A stretch of DNA of 50,788 nt, from contig MNCI01028947.1 in NCBI GenBank assembly GCA_015680685.1, positions 525,962 to 576,749 of the forward strand. Direction: 5' to 3'. Of this stretch, positions 31,440 to 44,149 are shown one piece after another. The translations under genes were made by a program, and so were the position numbers. The stretch is from Gnetum montanum (Eukaryota > Streptophyta > Gnetopsida > Gnetales > Gnetaceae). The number at the start of each line of letters is the position of its first letter. Position 1 is the stretch's first letter. Under the pieces are notes generated by a model. The model worked only from the letters and a program-made list of their open reading frames with translations, was not told the DNA's origin and ran no database searches.

Positions 31440-32620
31440 TGTAGAAATTGAAATATAGAACCAAATTTTAATTTTAGCTATTTTAGTTCTACAAGATGAT
31501 CCTTTTACGAAATTAGATTTAAGATAATAAAATAAGGCTAGATGTTAGAAATTACATCTCAGTTAGCTTCTAAGGAAAGAACCTGCAAGATTATAATATG
31601 ATATTAAAGATCATCACATTGGGTAATGCACTTAGGCTTATGTATTAACGAAATTTATAAAAACAAAGCTTAGAATTAAAAAATGACATTTAATGTAGAG
31701 TTTGTATCTTTTCTATGAACAAGCTTAAATATGGTTTTTCCATGTTAGCTTGTGATGAATCAACATTCACATTGGTGCTTAAGTACAAAAGGTCTAAAGC
31801 TATAATCTACAAAGTTTAAGTGAAATAACATTATTTCCCATTATTATAAGGTACATTACTAAAGGCTCATAGAACCAAATATCAATTCCATAAATGAGCT
31901 TTAAACATATTCTACCACATTAGCTAGCTAAAGGACTAGGTTTAGCTTTATGTCATTGCAAGCCTTATTAATGAAGATTCAAATAGCTAAAATTTAGTTC
32001 TGTAATGGAATTCCAAATTAGTTTTATAAGAAAAGATCATATTAAATGCTGCGTGGACTAAATAGGAGAAGATCAATTTAAAAAACCAAAGAGTAAGTAC
32101 TACAAAAAGAATTAGAATTGATGTAATAAATGAAAGCTTTTATCATTTGACATGTTAGATTTATCAAAGGGAAAGCTTTGTAGAGCTAAAAACTTAGTGT
32201 TATAAGAAATCATAATTCAATTCTACAAGCCATGTCAGCTCATAATAATGGTGAGCTCATAAAACCAAAAATTGGTTCTACAAATGCACTTATTTTTTAT
32301 TCTACCACATTAGAAACCTATGACCTAGTTAACACAAGTGAAGGTAGGCTATATTGAGCGCTTCTTCAGATCATTAAAATCCATCTCAACAAAAGCTAAA
32401 AGCACAACTCATAGAATCAAAAAATGATTTTAAAGAAAGTCCTATTTTTGGTTGTACAGGACATGTCATTCTAGAACAAATAGAACCAAAACTTGGTTTT
32501 ATGAATTAGCTTGAATTTTATTCTACAAGCCAAGTTATATTAGCAAAAGGAAAATTAAAAAGATTGTAGAACCAAAATATGGTTCTATGAAAAGGTTATA
32601 CTTACATTTCATGATGTCAC
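31440..32620. repeat. Degenerate array around a GAACCAAA palindrome
   Basis: At least seven diverged copies of a block with (A)GAACCAAAA…TTTGGTTCTA followed by a TTCTACAAGCCA or TTCTACCACATT word. The clearest are near 31870, 32255, 32410, 32480 and 32560. Spacing is irregular (about 75-150 bp), so the array is old. Individual copies can fold because the two halves are inverted repeats, as in ACCAAAAATTGGT (near 32264). Confidence 0.55.
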
Positions 32621-33000
32621 ATCAATCTTAAGATAAAATAAAGAGCCAAATTGACAAAAGCTAGGTGAAGCATCAGAGGAAAGCTATTCATACCAAAAGC
32701 TCACATACATTAATAGCACCACAAGAGTAGTTTAATAAATTTAAAGACATACAAACATTTAAGAAAAGTGTCAATAGATGATTCCAATAGCCTATCCTAA
32801 AGTGAGAAAATCATGATTAAAGCTTCAAGTATTAACAAATGGAGTTGTGTTAAATCTTGAATCATAGAGCTAGTACCAAGTGAATATAGAGCATAGCAAT
32901 AAAATAGAGCAATAGATACACTATGAAGTTTAGATTCAATATTATAAAGTACAAGAAAATATTTCAAACTAACCCTCTTTTATAAACTTTTAACTCAAAA

Positions 33001-34389
33001 ATGTCTCACAAAGAAACAAAAGAAGTAGCACAAAATTTCCAAGATATTGATACCTTTACTTTCGTAGAGTACTTACAACACTTTAAGCTAAAAATTTATC
33101 AACAATGTTAATGGATTGAGGTTGAGTGCTTAGAGCTATAGCAAGATGAGAAAGAGTTATTTAGTTTTGATGACAAACATGACTTAGTTGAGAAATTAGG
33201 GTTGATGAGCTTGGAAACATTAGAAGAATGGTGTGAAGTCTATGAGAAAATGTGCCTTCATAAGCTTGGATTTAGGCTTAGGGATAATATAATAAGAGAT
33301 GTTATCAATTTCCTAGTTGCAAAAGTAATTTATAAAAAGGATAAGCTCCATTTTATGGGGAATATAGAGAAGTTCATTGATATTAGCATCAAGAAGACAT
33401 ATGAACTCTATGAAATCATATAGCCTAATATTAGGGAAGGAGAAGCCTAATAGATTAATTAGGACATATGAAGTAGAAGATTTTGGCTACATCCAAACAT
33501 AGGAAAGGTTGTAAAGCTTCCACTAGCACAACTTGAACAAATTTGAGGCTATCAAACTAGCATCCCAAAGGCAACTATGCTCAGGTTCTCACATTGAACT
33601 TTTGTTTTAACGTTTAATTTCTAGCCAAGACATAAAATTAATTTCATCATAGATTGTCATGTTTGGATTTGGGTAGCTTTAGAAAATAGTAGAAATTTCT
33701 TTTCAATTTAGTACATGAATGATATATTACAACAAAGCTTAAAATAGATTGATGAGAAAAATACATAGTTGAATTTAAGATCATTTTTATGGATTATTTT
33801 ATTAAGTGAGATACTAGAGACTAAGCGAATAGTCCCAACTTTTGTTGGATATAGCTCGTAATGCATAGCTAGTCTTGAAGACCCTTACTATGAATTTTTT
33901 CTAGTTATCTACTACTAGAAGAGCTATCTTGATGCCTAAGCTTTAGAATTTTTTATGAACTTTGTATATCCCCATTTGTTCAAGTTCATCTTGGAAGCTT
34001 TTGCACTATGGATAGATCAGTAGATTATTGATGAAGCTAAGAATAAATGACATAGAGCTATTTTTTGTCATGCTTGTTATACTCAAATTTTATTAATAGA
34101 ACTTGAAGGCTAGAATTATAAGCTCCCAAGATTCATAACTCCATATTTGGCAACATTGGAAGTGGGATGGCATATGTGGGAAAGCTCACTTAGGCACGAT
34201 TATAAGAATAATAAGGCTTTCCCTTTAAAGTTTGGCTTCTGGGAATTTAATAATGAAGGACATATCAAAGGCATGACGAAGAAATATAAAAAGCAATGTG
34301 ATCTTCCTATAGCTTTTAAAAGAATCTATTCAACCATAAAGTCTAGGAAAGTACATCAACATGATGAAATAGATGTAGTATATCAATGA
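33001..34389 (+). pseudogene. Unrecognised decayed coding region
   Basis: From ATG 33001 one frame runs to 33423 with only two early stops (TAA near 33109, TAG near 33139). It encodes a charged, helical stretch (GLMSLETLEEWCEVYEKMC, then LGFRLRDNIIRDVINFL and IEKFIDISIKKTYELYEI). A further open block at 34147-34389 (LEVGWHMWESSLRH, FPLKFGFWEFNNEGHIKGM) may belong to the same gene. Beyond it, fragments such as EYLALLKEK and a Gln/Glu-rich end (to about 34800) read on. Codon composition is AT-rich like its surroundings. It could be a gag-like gene of an unknown element or a host pseudogene. No domain is recognised. Confidence 0.4.
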
Positions 34390-37186
34390 GCTTCAGATAA
34401 GGAAGTGAATTAAGCCAAAGATGCAACACAAGAACAACTAAGAAAAAGTCTATCAAGGAAGCTCCCATCATCATCATGTGATTGACCTATGAGAGAAGCA
34501 TGTAGATGGATAGAGAGTAGAAATAATCCTTTTACTAGAGATATCTCATAGGAGTACTTAGCTTTACTGAAAGAAAAATAATTCTTTTGGAAGCTTAATA
34601 ACCTTGAAGAAGCTCTTCCTAATTAAATATTTACATCTAACATTATTGAATATGCTAGGATCTAGGTAGCTAGTAAGATCAAAATCAAGAGAATAAAATC
34701 CTATAAAGAAAAGGAACATGAAGAGCTACTCAAGTGGCAACAACAACAATAAGAGCTACTAGAATAACAAAAGTTACTAGAGTTATAGTAACAAAAATAA
34801 GAAAAGTAGGAAAAGGGAGGTAAGAACTTATTACTAGATTTAACTACACTATATTTTTCTTTAGAATATTTGATGAAAGGTTCTTGAATCTAACTAATAG
34901 ATTCCACCTTGGCCTCTTCCCTAAGAGGACCTATGGCATGGGTTACAAGCTGTTCTTCTTGGGCTTGTTCTTGGTCCCTTTTCATTATTGGCCATTTCTT
35001 CCTTTGTTGAGATGATCCTTCTTTATGTGTGTGCTTTCCTTTTGATGTTATCTGTGGTCACAACACATCCATGGATTAGTAGATATAACGTGTAACTTTG
35101 AATATTTTGAGTACCTAATCTCGTCAATTAGTTACACTTGGCTAAGGTTGGACCATGGAATGTTGATATTTTATTATTAATTAATTAATTAATTTTCATT
35201 ATAAGTGTCACCGTAGCTTGTTGGAAGAGTTTAACTTCTATAATTTGGTGCTCAAATATTGATTTCATAGTTAAACCTTTGTGAAAGTTAGAAAAATGGA
35301 GAAACTCTTCTATCAAAAATGACACATTTGTGGCCCCCACGACTAAGAGCTTATCTTTAGTAGTTATAGGGTTGAAGAATGGAGTGATTTGGATAAACAG
35401 TTAGGAAGTTATGGGCTTTGGAAGGTTCTGGGCTTTAAAAATTTGCAAAAAAGTCCTTTGATGCCTATGAGCAAATGTGAAAATTTCTAAAGGGGGTTAT
35501 GCATATTTATACTATTTTTGTGCTACATCAATGAGGCCTCATATACGAGACCTCGTATACACATCAACTTCATTAACAGGGCCCCATATATAGGGTCCAT
35601 AGATAAAATTCTGAAATGTGAATATCTTGAAAAATACAAGGAATTTTTTAATGAATTTCATGTTTATGAAGTCCCAAAAAAGCCAAGAATATGATGAAAT
35701 CAGTGAAGAGGATCTTTGAAAGCTCAAAATTAAAAAAAATTGAAAATTTTGATGGAGAATGTGTGCATTGAACAAAGTTTTTAAAGGAGCACATGGTTGG
35801 ATGTAGAAGATGGATGTACGAAATATTCTGGTTGCAAGAATTCCTAAAGATAAGGTGATTAATGAACCCAACCAAAAGATATGCAAGTGGGTCCTTCCCT
35901 TAGTAGGAACATGCCTTATTTTCCCTTCCATAACCTCAACCTAAGGAGTTAGTGGATCCCAGAGGTGATTAATGATTGATGGAAGTTAAGGACCAACACC
36001 CAAAAGATTCTACACAAGAATTCAAATATAGTAGACAAAGATACCGAATCAAGAACATGGACACCAACAGTGAGGTGACTTACAGGTAGCATAGATGAAT
36101 GGTGGAGAAGGTGTAATGGAATTTCAAATTAATGTTATAAGAAATCCCTTGTGGATTTATGTTTAAATGATATCAGAAAATCCATCCTTAGTTGAAACTA
36201 AGACTAACCACTTCCAGTGACTTCACATCACCACTCCAGGACCAATCCACCTCCTCAAGACATAAGAGTGCTCCCATAGAACAACCACTATTTCATAAAG
36301 AAAAAAAAAGAAGAAGTAAGAAGTGAGAGAGGGCCTTAGTTAGAGGAGACCTTTAGGCATGGGTAACATGTCTTTCTAGTCCCATAACCAATGCTTGTAA
36401 CCTGTTTATTTGTCTAAGGGATGTGCTTTGAATTCCCATCATGTTTTTTTTTATTTTTTTTTATTTTTTGGATGGGAACCACACCATGAAAAGACTTTAT
36501 TCAAATTTCTATTATTGGTTGACATAGAATGGTAATAATTCTATGAAAACACTCATGCACTCGAGCAAGTAGAAGAGTACAAAGGCTATCGAGTCTCCTT
36601 GAAATCACACCGTATGCAAACCTTTGAATTTTTTCCAATTCTGGAAACTACCAAGATCACAAATTTATTAAAATTTTATTTGATGAAAAGGAACCTCAAA
36701 CTTCCAAAACAAGAAAAACCATAGAGTTTTTAAATGGGTGGATGTTGTGTACTCATTGCCTATTCCATGAAAAAGAAACCATGACTTAGCCATTGGTACA
36801 AAAATTTAGAAATAGAAACCAGAAATTAGTAAAGAAAATATTAAGCACAAACCACCATTAGTAATAGCTACAACACCACTATGTCCTATTGGCACAAAGC
36901 ACATTTATTAACAAAAATTAGAAAATCATACTAAAAATAAAGTAAAATATATAGGAAAGTGTAAAATACTCAAGAAAGATTTAAATATACTAACAATGAT
37001 GTAAAAAAAATGGTGTAAAATGAGAAAAATGTGTAAAAAAATGTGTAAAACAAAAAAAATAGAAAAATTAAGAATCCCCATATATGATTAGCATGAATGG
37101 CCATCACTCCCATGACTAAGTTGGAAGTAGGAGATCTGAAAAATTAAGCGTGGTTGTCCATTTATTGAGGTATTTGTGGCATTGGC
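34390..37186. other. Decayed repeat sequence, no confident gene
   Basis: 34390-34850 carries the tail of the unknown coding region. From 34.9 to 35.05 kb the reverse strand has a lysine/glutamine-rich stretch without stops. 35490-35605 holds CTACATCAATGAGG and GGGCCCCATATATAGGG words that resemble the U3 of element D (43475-43610) beside a reverse TATA sequence, so a related LTR may be buried here. A reverse frame at 35539-35931 (130 codons) lacks a clear motif. 36.9-37.1 kb is very A-rich. Microsatellite (ATTA)n is at about 35172-35190. Confidence 0.4.
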
Positions 37187-38310
37187 TTACTTTGGCTCAT
37201 GGAAAGGCTTTATATGTTGGATGTTGACCAATTGCCTTTTGTTTGGGCTTTTAGGTTTGTATATGATCATGGCCTTAGAAGAAAAGGTTTCATCAATTAT
37301 ATAAGGCCCTTTCCACAATGTTTGGAATTTGGTTTTTTGGGGTACGTGTGTGGGATTCCAATAGGAAACCTTATCTCTCAATTAAAATTTTACTTTCTGT
37401 ATTCTAAGATCATGATGTTGTTTATTGAATACCTTGTACACTTTATTTAAAGATAGGGATACTAATCAATTTTCATCTAGTACATTTAGGTTAATTAGTC
37501 TTTCTTTTTGTGTTAAACTTAGGTCAAGATCTAGGTCATAAGCTGTTTAGAGTGTACAAAGCTTAGATTGAATTAGGGGTGTTGGAAGCTTTTCATACAC
37601 TAGCTCATAGGGAGAGTAGCCAATAGGGTGTTTCCATGTTGAGTGGTAGGTCCAAAGGGCATCATTGAGTCTTGTGCTCCAATCTCTCCTATATTTCCCA
37701 ATAGTTGTTATTAGAATCTTTGTGATTTCCCTATTAGTCACTTCTGCTTAACTCTTGGCTTGGGGATGATAGGATGTTATTAATTTATGTTCAACCCCCA
37801 AGCATTGTATGAGTTTTCAAAAAGTGACACCTGTAAAATGGGTTTAGTTGTTAAAAATCAATGCATGTGGCATCCAAAACTTGTTCATAACATTTTGTTG
37901 TATAAATCAAGCAATAATGGATTATGTACAGTTGGTGACAACTACTGCTTCTACCCCTTTGATACAATAGTCAATGATAATAATTTTATATGCCTTCCCA
38001 TTGGACATGGGTGTGATGGGACCCATGAAATGTATGCCCTATATATCAAAAAATTCTAGTTGTTGAATCCACTATTGAGGACCCTCCATTTGTGTGGTCA
38101 TCCCATCATCTCTTTGATTATGCTTATAGGATCAAATAAATTAGTATGCATCCCTAAAGATTATAGGCCAATAGTATTCTACCATTAGGATTTTTATGGT
38201 TGTGCATCTCCTAGCATAGTGGTCTCTACAAGGGCCTTCGTGAACATCTTAGAAAACATGCAATTGATTTGCATCAGGTACACACCAATGAACTAGGTCA
38301 TCAGCACATA
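37187..38310 (-). pseudogene. Element D integrase
   Basis: Fragments in order: QLEFFDI-GIHFMGP, IIIIDYCIKGVEAVVV, VEHKLITSYHPQAKS, then the open block 37741-37547 (TNREITKILITTIGKYRRDW, LNDALWTYHSTWKHPIGYSP) and the C-terminal block 37381-37187 (FQTLWKGPYIIDETF, VNIQHIKPFHE). The first core Asp appears replaced by His (GIHF) and the second region reads IFNN rather than an Asp motif, so the enzyme is dead. The order fits an Athila-type integrase. Confidence 0.82.
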
Positions 38311-38401
38311 CCTTGTAAAGATGTCCATTAATTTTCATGAAGTGGTTAGTCTAATGAAGAAATTTTTGTTTCTTTATATTATCCAAATCTTGTGGCATCT
38401 C

Positions 38402-38935
38402 TTAAGTGAGAAGATAAGTGAGGATGCCATCATACCATTTTGGTTTTATGGGAATTTGTTTATTTATTGCAATAGCAAAGAGGAGTTCATTAAGAAATTG
38501 ATTAGAGAGTAGACTTTCCTCCTCTTTGTTATCCCATTGTAACCAAGACAAGTGATTGGTGACCACATTATTAGTCCCCTTTTGATATATCATTGTAAGA
38601 TCAAATTCCTACGAGATCACCAACCACGATATAATACAAGGGATCATCATTCTCTTGTTCATGAGGAAGTAGATGGCACTATGATCAATATGCACAAACA
38701 CTTTATATCTAAGCACATAGTGCTTAAAATTTCCAGAGCATACACCACTTCCAACAGTTCTTTTTCCATGGTGGTATAATTCAATTGTGCATCCATAATG
38801 CTTCAACTTGTGTAGTGGATATAATATGGACATTTCTTATCATCCAACTATGTAGGCATAGCTTCCAAGGCATAGTTAGATGCATCCGTCATGATATAGA
38901 ATGGTATGAACCAATTAGGTATAGATCAAGGGAGA
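38402..38935 (-). pseudogene. Element D RNase H
   Basis: Translation shows IMTDASNYALEAMP (first catalytic Asp kept), then KHYVLRYKVFVHIDHSAIYF in the 38833-38609 frame, and GTNNVVTNHLSWL in the 38593-38402 frame, where the final Asp of the ADxLSR-type motif has become Asn. Frameshifts separate these pieces. Confidence 0.8.
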
Positions 38936-39690
38936 ATCTTTCTTTGTTAGCTTGACCAATGGTTTTGCTATCTTAGATAAATTTTCTATGAATCATTGGT
39001 AGTAACTAGTGTGTCCAAGGAATAACTAAATATCTTTGATGATTTCTGGTTGATGGGTGATTCCTTGGATGATCCTTATCTTTTTGGGCTCTACCTTGAT
39101 CCCTTCTTGAAAAATTTAGTTCCTCAATACAATGTCTTCTTTGATCATGAGATGGCTCTTTTACTAATTAAGCCATAGATTTGTTTCCATACATCTTTTT
39201 AGTACTTTCTTAAGGTAGTCTAAGGCTTGCTCAAAGGTAGCACCATGAGTGGAGAAGTTATCCATGAAGACTTCAACTTCACTACCTATTTGCTACTAAA
39301 AGATACTTAAGACCAGATGTTAGAAACTGGTAGGAGCATTGCATAGACCAAAATGTGTCTTGTGATATGCAAAGATCCCCTAGGGACTTGTGATTGTTGT
39401 TTTGGGCTAACCTTCTGGTGCAATATGGATTTCGTTATAGCCACTATAACCATATAGAAAACTATAATAGTAATGCCTAGGTATGGTGTCCAACACCTGA
39501 TCAAGAAATGGCCATGAAAATTAATCTTTGAATGTTGCCATGTTTAATAGCTTGAAGTTGATACATACCCATCATTTTCCACCTCTCTTTGGTACTATGA
39601 TGAGTAAATTGACCCACTCTCTTTTCACAATGGGGTAGATGAACCTTGTCTTAAGGAGTTGCTCAATCTCCTCTTTGATGATTTGCTTAA
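38936..39690 (-). pseudogene. Element D reverse transcriptase
   Basis: Recognisable pieces: EEIEQLLKTRFIYPIV near 39655, RGGK-WVCINFKLLN, YSFLYGYSGYNEIHIAPEG in the 39504-39307 frame, HKTHFGLCNAPTSF, and EVFMDNFSTHG near 39265. The usual catalytic double Asp is Asp-Asn (FMDN) here, and the FxDxYSGY-type Asp is also lost. Several stops. Inactive. Confidence 0.8.
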
Positions 39691-40278
39691 TTTTGGGATC
39701 AACTACCATTGTGGTTATCTCCTGGGCTTCATGGATGAATCAGTGTAAATGTGATGCTAGCATATCCATGGATCAATTCTTATGAGTTCAATATTTGACC
39801 AAGTAAAGGTTGTTGGCCATTTATTGACCACTTTCAATAGTTTTTCTTTCTACTTAGGAGCAATTTTGACATTAAGTATAACCGGCTTACTATTTTTCAA
39901 GAATGCATATTCTAGGTCACTAGGTAGAGTTTTCAACTCTAGGGGTTCTTATTTAAAATTCTTAGGGATCTCCAACTCTTCCCAATTGGTATCATTATTT
40001 TCATCATCAGAGATTTGTTGATGAACTTGCTCTAGTTTATCCATGCTTGTGACATAAGTGCATGTTAGGCTCTTAGTAGGTTCTACATACAATGTGTTGT
40101 TGTTAGAATTAGTGATCATCCACTGGGTGCCTTCTTGTTTTCTAGCTTATGCATATAGACACCTTTGAATATTAGCCTCATGTGCACATTACTTGCATGT
40201 GGAAATAGATGCTCATTTCATAGACTATAGTTTTTGTAGACACTAGAACTTTGTATTATTGTACGCAATGCATGGAAC

Positions 40279-40640
40279 TCATCTCTTCTTGATCTTTCCA
40301 AATGCATTTTGCTTTGATATCTCTAAGAAAAGATCTTTAATGTCCATTCTTACATCAATAGTGCTTAACCATGCCCTTTCCATAATGATTGGAAAATCCC
40401 CGTTATAATTTTCAACCTTGATTACTAGGAAATCAAAAGGATACGACCACCCACAAACAGTGGTCATAGTGTATTTAACCAATTCCAATGGAATAGTGAT
40501 GGACTAGTCTACCAATTTCAATATGCTATTTCTCTTTTTGAGAGGTGATAGTTTCTAGGTAGTATAAATCTTATGAGAAATCAAGTTCACATCAGAACTT
40601 GAATTAAGAAGAGCCTTACATGATTCATTCCCAACAATCT
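40279..40640 (-). pseudogene. Element D protease
   Basis: The active-site region reads LLNSSSDVNLIS (near 40605-40575), with Asn where the catalytic Asp should be. The open block 40488-40279 gives YPFDFLVIKVENYNGDFPII and RAWLSTIDVRMDI, the usual end of an Athila protease. Confidence 0.75.
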
Positions 40641-40938
40641 GTAAATAGATAAGTGGACTTCCAAGATCAACTAATTTCTTCAAAAGGTTTCCAGCCTAAA
40701 TCTAATTAGATAGAACATGGATAAGCATAATAGTATGAATTTTGGATGGCATTTGATTAAAAGGGGATCTAATGAAATGATTTGCAAAGGATGAAGCAAG
40801 AGCAAGGTGATTATCTACCTAAGTCTATGAGGGCATAATAGGGCTATTGGTTTAGAAGAATGATCTTTTATCAACACAAGGTTTCAAACCTCTTGGTTGA
40901 TGAATCGATTATAGATTGATGGGCCTAGTGGCATTACA

Positions 40939-42535
40939 TTATTGCGATTGAGTTGGAAGTGCATCCAACATGGATGGAGTAGGTGGTAGTTGCATTAAGG
41001 ATGGAGGAATAGGTGTAGAAACATGAGGAGGATAAGGATAACATGTGGCATCCATCCTATAATATGGAGAATGAGCTTTGTAGTATTTGGAAGGGTGGTA
41101 GTAATGTTGAAAAGGAGAAATGTCACTCGAAGAGTCACATGGAGATAGGGATTGCTGAATGTAATACCCATATGTATGTAGTTGCTTATAAGGATACTGT
41201 TGCCTTAGTGGTGGCATCCTCCATGACTTTGGTTGGTTTCACTCTTGATATTGTTTGTACAATTGCAGTGGAGTTCCACTTGGTAAAGTTGTTCCCGCTG
41301 AGAATAACCATGGCAAAGGAATTAGTGTATGAGAGAATAGCATCTACCCATGTTAACATCCAAGGGTACATGGTTTCCTTGCTTTCACCCTTGGATCTAC
41401 CTTCTCAAATTAGACACTTTGGAGTACATTTGATATTTTTCATTAAATAGATCAAGCATTGTACTCCACCTATGTATGGATTTTGTCTCCAAGGGTCAGT
41501 ACCAAATTTTTGTTTCATTGATGAGTATCCTAGGAAATAACTTTAGTTTTTGTCAATAATTTTTAATATTTTGTAAGACACATGCATCATGAAAATCTTG
41601 AAGATGTGTCCATGGATTAGAATTATATCCTTCCTCAGATCTAGGATTATTGTTCATATCAAGTTATCTAATCTGACTATCTTTCACATGCCTAGTTGAA
41701 ATTTTTATAGACTCTGCAATATTTAGCATGCTTTGAGTTCTAGCAAAGGCTCATCATCATCATTATTTTTATGACATTGATGACATCCTCGATGACCCCT
41801 TTAATCATTGTGGGCCTCGTGATCATCATTATTGTCCTATTATTCACCTCCATCATGGTTGTTCTTTTTGTTGTGTTTTTCAAAACCATAAGAGGAAGAA
41901 AAACATGCAGATGAAGAGGGTGAAGAGAGAGGAGGACTACCACCATCATGGTATCTGTAAACTCCCCTTTAGTTTTCATGTCCATGATCATTAGTTTTCT
42001 TATCATCTTGACGCTTATCTGAGCCCCTACCTTAACTACCATCCTTACCTAAACTTAGATTGTTGATAGTGAACCATAGATTCAAGGCCACACCCCCATC
42101 ACTAGTAATAAGGGATGGAGAATTTTCAAGTTGAGAGCTCCCATAGGGAGGATCCTCATTGTCATCTTGGTTAAGCAAGAACAAAGGATTGATATATCAG
42201 ATCCCCTTCACAAACTCATGGTGCTTCTCCTAGTGTTGATCTTTCCTATGTTGTGCTTTAGTGGTATGGTAGTTTTGGTAGTCATAATCATGCATAATGT
42301 ACTCCTCTTGAAGATCTTGGATGCCTAACATCTTAAGAATTTGAAGTAGAATCATTGGCATAGATTGATCAGGAGGCATTATAATGTTGCCTTCCATATC
42401 ATGCCATCTTATTTGTTCTTCTTATTGTAAGATGAAGGTGAAGTTAAGCACATACTCATCTGGATGAGTATATACCACCTTGAATTCTTGAGGGACTAGT
42501 GGTTTAGTATCATCATGCCTATGAGAAGAAAACAT
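40939..42535 (-). pseudogene. Element D gag
   Basis: Starts with ATG at 42535 on the reverse strand. VYTHPDEYVLNFTFIL and MEGNIIMPPDQSMPMI match the N-terminal gag of element B. The core (about 41717-41430) reads MLNIAESIKISTRHVKDSQI, HLQDFHDACVLQNIKNY and RWSTMLDLFNEKY, again parallel to B. The 41217-40939 block is a Pro/Tyr-rich tail before the protease. Frameshifts and stops throughout. Confidence 0.8.
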
Positions 42536-42660
42536 TTTGTAATATAAATAAGATATCAATGTGCTTATGTGATTATAAGAATGATTATGACCATAGGGTT
42601 TGTTTAATGATGTTAATGATGCTCACTAAACCTAGATAGTGCATGTTTCAACAAAAAGAG

Positions 42661-42678
42661 TCCTTAGCAACAATGCCA
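42661..42678 (-). promoter_or_regulatory. Primer-binding site of element D
   Basis: On the reverse strand TGGCATTGTTGCTAAGGA begins one base after the LTR end (TCATCA). It differs at a few positions from the site of element B and is the same tRNA-Asp type. Confidence 0.7.
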
Positions 42679-42679
42679 A

Positions 42680-43619
42680 TGATGAATGGTCAAGGTACCC
42701 CTATGCCCAAACATACAAATCATGAAGCATTCACATGTGATCTAATCAAATTCTATGAACTCTGTCTTTTGGTACACTAGTCTTCTAGGAAGTGAACTTT
42801 AACTTAATAGTCATTCATTGTCTTCTCAATTACACTTGTAATGTATGTGGTATGGTTAAGTGTAATCAAGGCATATGATTTCTATTATTTTATGTCTCAT
42901 GTTCCTAGTGCTTAAAATAGAGAAATGAAGTAATTTAATAACTAATTTAATTTTTCTAATTAACTAATCTCTAAATAGTCCTAACATAAGCATCTAGTCC
43001 CACTTTTTGTACACATCCTAAACACATGTATCCATTGCTGGGGTAAGCACTATGCTACTAGGCAAACCAAGCATTAATGCTGCTAGGATTACCAAGCGAA
43101 TACATGTTTATGCTTAAAGTGGTCATACTTATGTGTTTAATATATTTATTTTAATTAATTAACTAGTCACTTGAAATATAATTTAGCTTAATTAATTGCA
43201 TAATTAATGAAAACAATGAATGTAGAAATGAATCATTAATCTATTCCAAGTGCTACAAGGTTTGATCAAAAGGCTTTTCTTTATTGCCATTCACACTAGT
43301 GTGTTTAGGTACAATAGTACTTCAATAAAGATCCATACACTTTCTGACTCCTATTATGGGCACTTTGATAAATATTCTAACTCTCAAATGAGATAACTAT
43401 AAGATCTTTACTACAAATATTACAATATATGCCATAAACATGGCTAATGAGCATCTATTTATAGATTTTATTTAAGAGCTACATCAATAGGACCCCATAG
43501 ATGTAGGAAATCCTATGTTAATGTGGCTCCATTAATGAGGCAACACCACATAGACGGGGCCATGTTGATGAGGCCACATCAACAAGGGCCTATTGACATG
43601 ACACAATGGTGATTCATCA
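42680..43619 (-). mobile_element. Element D: 5' LTR
   Basis: 940 bp. On the reverse strand it runs from TGATGAA (43619) to TTCATCA (42680), immediately followed by the PBS. It shares the GGTACCCCTATGCCCAAACATA end with the LTRs of B, E and F. A TATA-type sequence (CTATAAATAGATG on the reverse strand, near 43455). The U3 (43480-43610) consists of diverged repeats of GGCC(A/T)…TTAATGAGGC-like blocks. Confidence 0.8.
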
Positions 43620-43773
43620 CCTTGTTTATGCTTGGGAAAGCTACTTCCATCTTTGTAATTCAATCATGTTTTTACAAGAATAAAGGGTTGTTTTTCCTTT
43701 CTTGTTTAATTCCTCTTACAAGTTGAAGACTAGGATTTTAATTTTGGTCTTGGAGCATTGGAAGTCCTTACCA
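43620..43773 (+). mobile_element. Element C: 3' part of the 5' LTR
   Basis: Aligns with about 47350-47502 of the 3' LTR (TTTGTAATTCAA-CATG, AAGAATAAAG, TTAATTTTGGTCTTGGAG). Its upstream part is replaced by the LTR end of element D at 43619. Confidence 0.8.
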
Positions 43774-43776
43774 AAT

Positions 43777-43788
43777 TGGTATTAAAGC
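43777..43788 (+). promoter_or_regulatory. Primer-binding site of element C (initiator-tRNA-Met type)
   Basis: TGGTATTAAAGC is two changes from the common plant initiator-Met primer site and lies three bases after the LTR end. Confidence 0.65.
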
Positions 43789-44149
43789 ATTGGATATGAA
43801 GATAATTACCTCAAGGAAAGGACTCCACTACAACAATTCACAAGAATTCACTCTTCTTTAAGTTCATTTTGGTTCATAATTTTAATTGATGTTAATTTCC
43901 ATACTCAATTAGGGTTTAATTAGCCTTCTTTTGGTCAATTGATGTGATCAATTGAACTGGGTATTAAGAAATCTCATTATTTAATATACCCATTAACCTT
44001 ATTTATTTAAGGTTTTTGAGAATTGTTTTCCAACCTAAGTTGTGAGTACTCTTAATCTTTTTGTAATTTCTTATGGGTATTCATTTAATTTTTCATTTAG
44101 ATCCACCTGATCATAACAACCAAGAAGAAATCAGTCCAAGTCTTAGCCA

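Larger units (their letters stand above)
37187..43619 (-). mobile_element. Element D: Athila-like retrotransposon, heavily decayed
   Basis: Reverse-strand order: 5' LTR (43619-42680), tRNA-Asp-type PBS (42678-42661), gag, protease, RT, RNase H, integrase, ending near 37187. Every domain has stops and changed active-site residues. gag matches that of element B closely, so the two belong to one family. No 3' LTR could be found to the left; the terminal block with GGTACCCCTA does not recur in 34-37 kb. D ends at 43619 against a broken LTR of element C, so it inserted there. Confidence 0.82.

Noticed and set aside
35539-35931. 130-codon reverse frame, considered as an envelope-like remnant of element D
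   Set aside because: Hydrophobic, AT-driven composition and no recognisable motif; it also overlaps a possible U3-like sequence.
41740-42042. Met-rich reverse frame in element D
   Set aside because: An out-of-frame shadow between the recognisable gag blocks; low-complexity Met/Thr composition.
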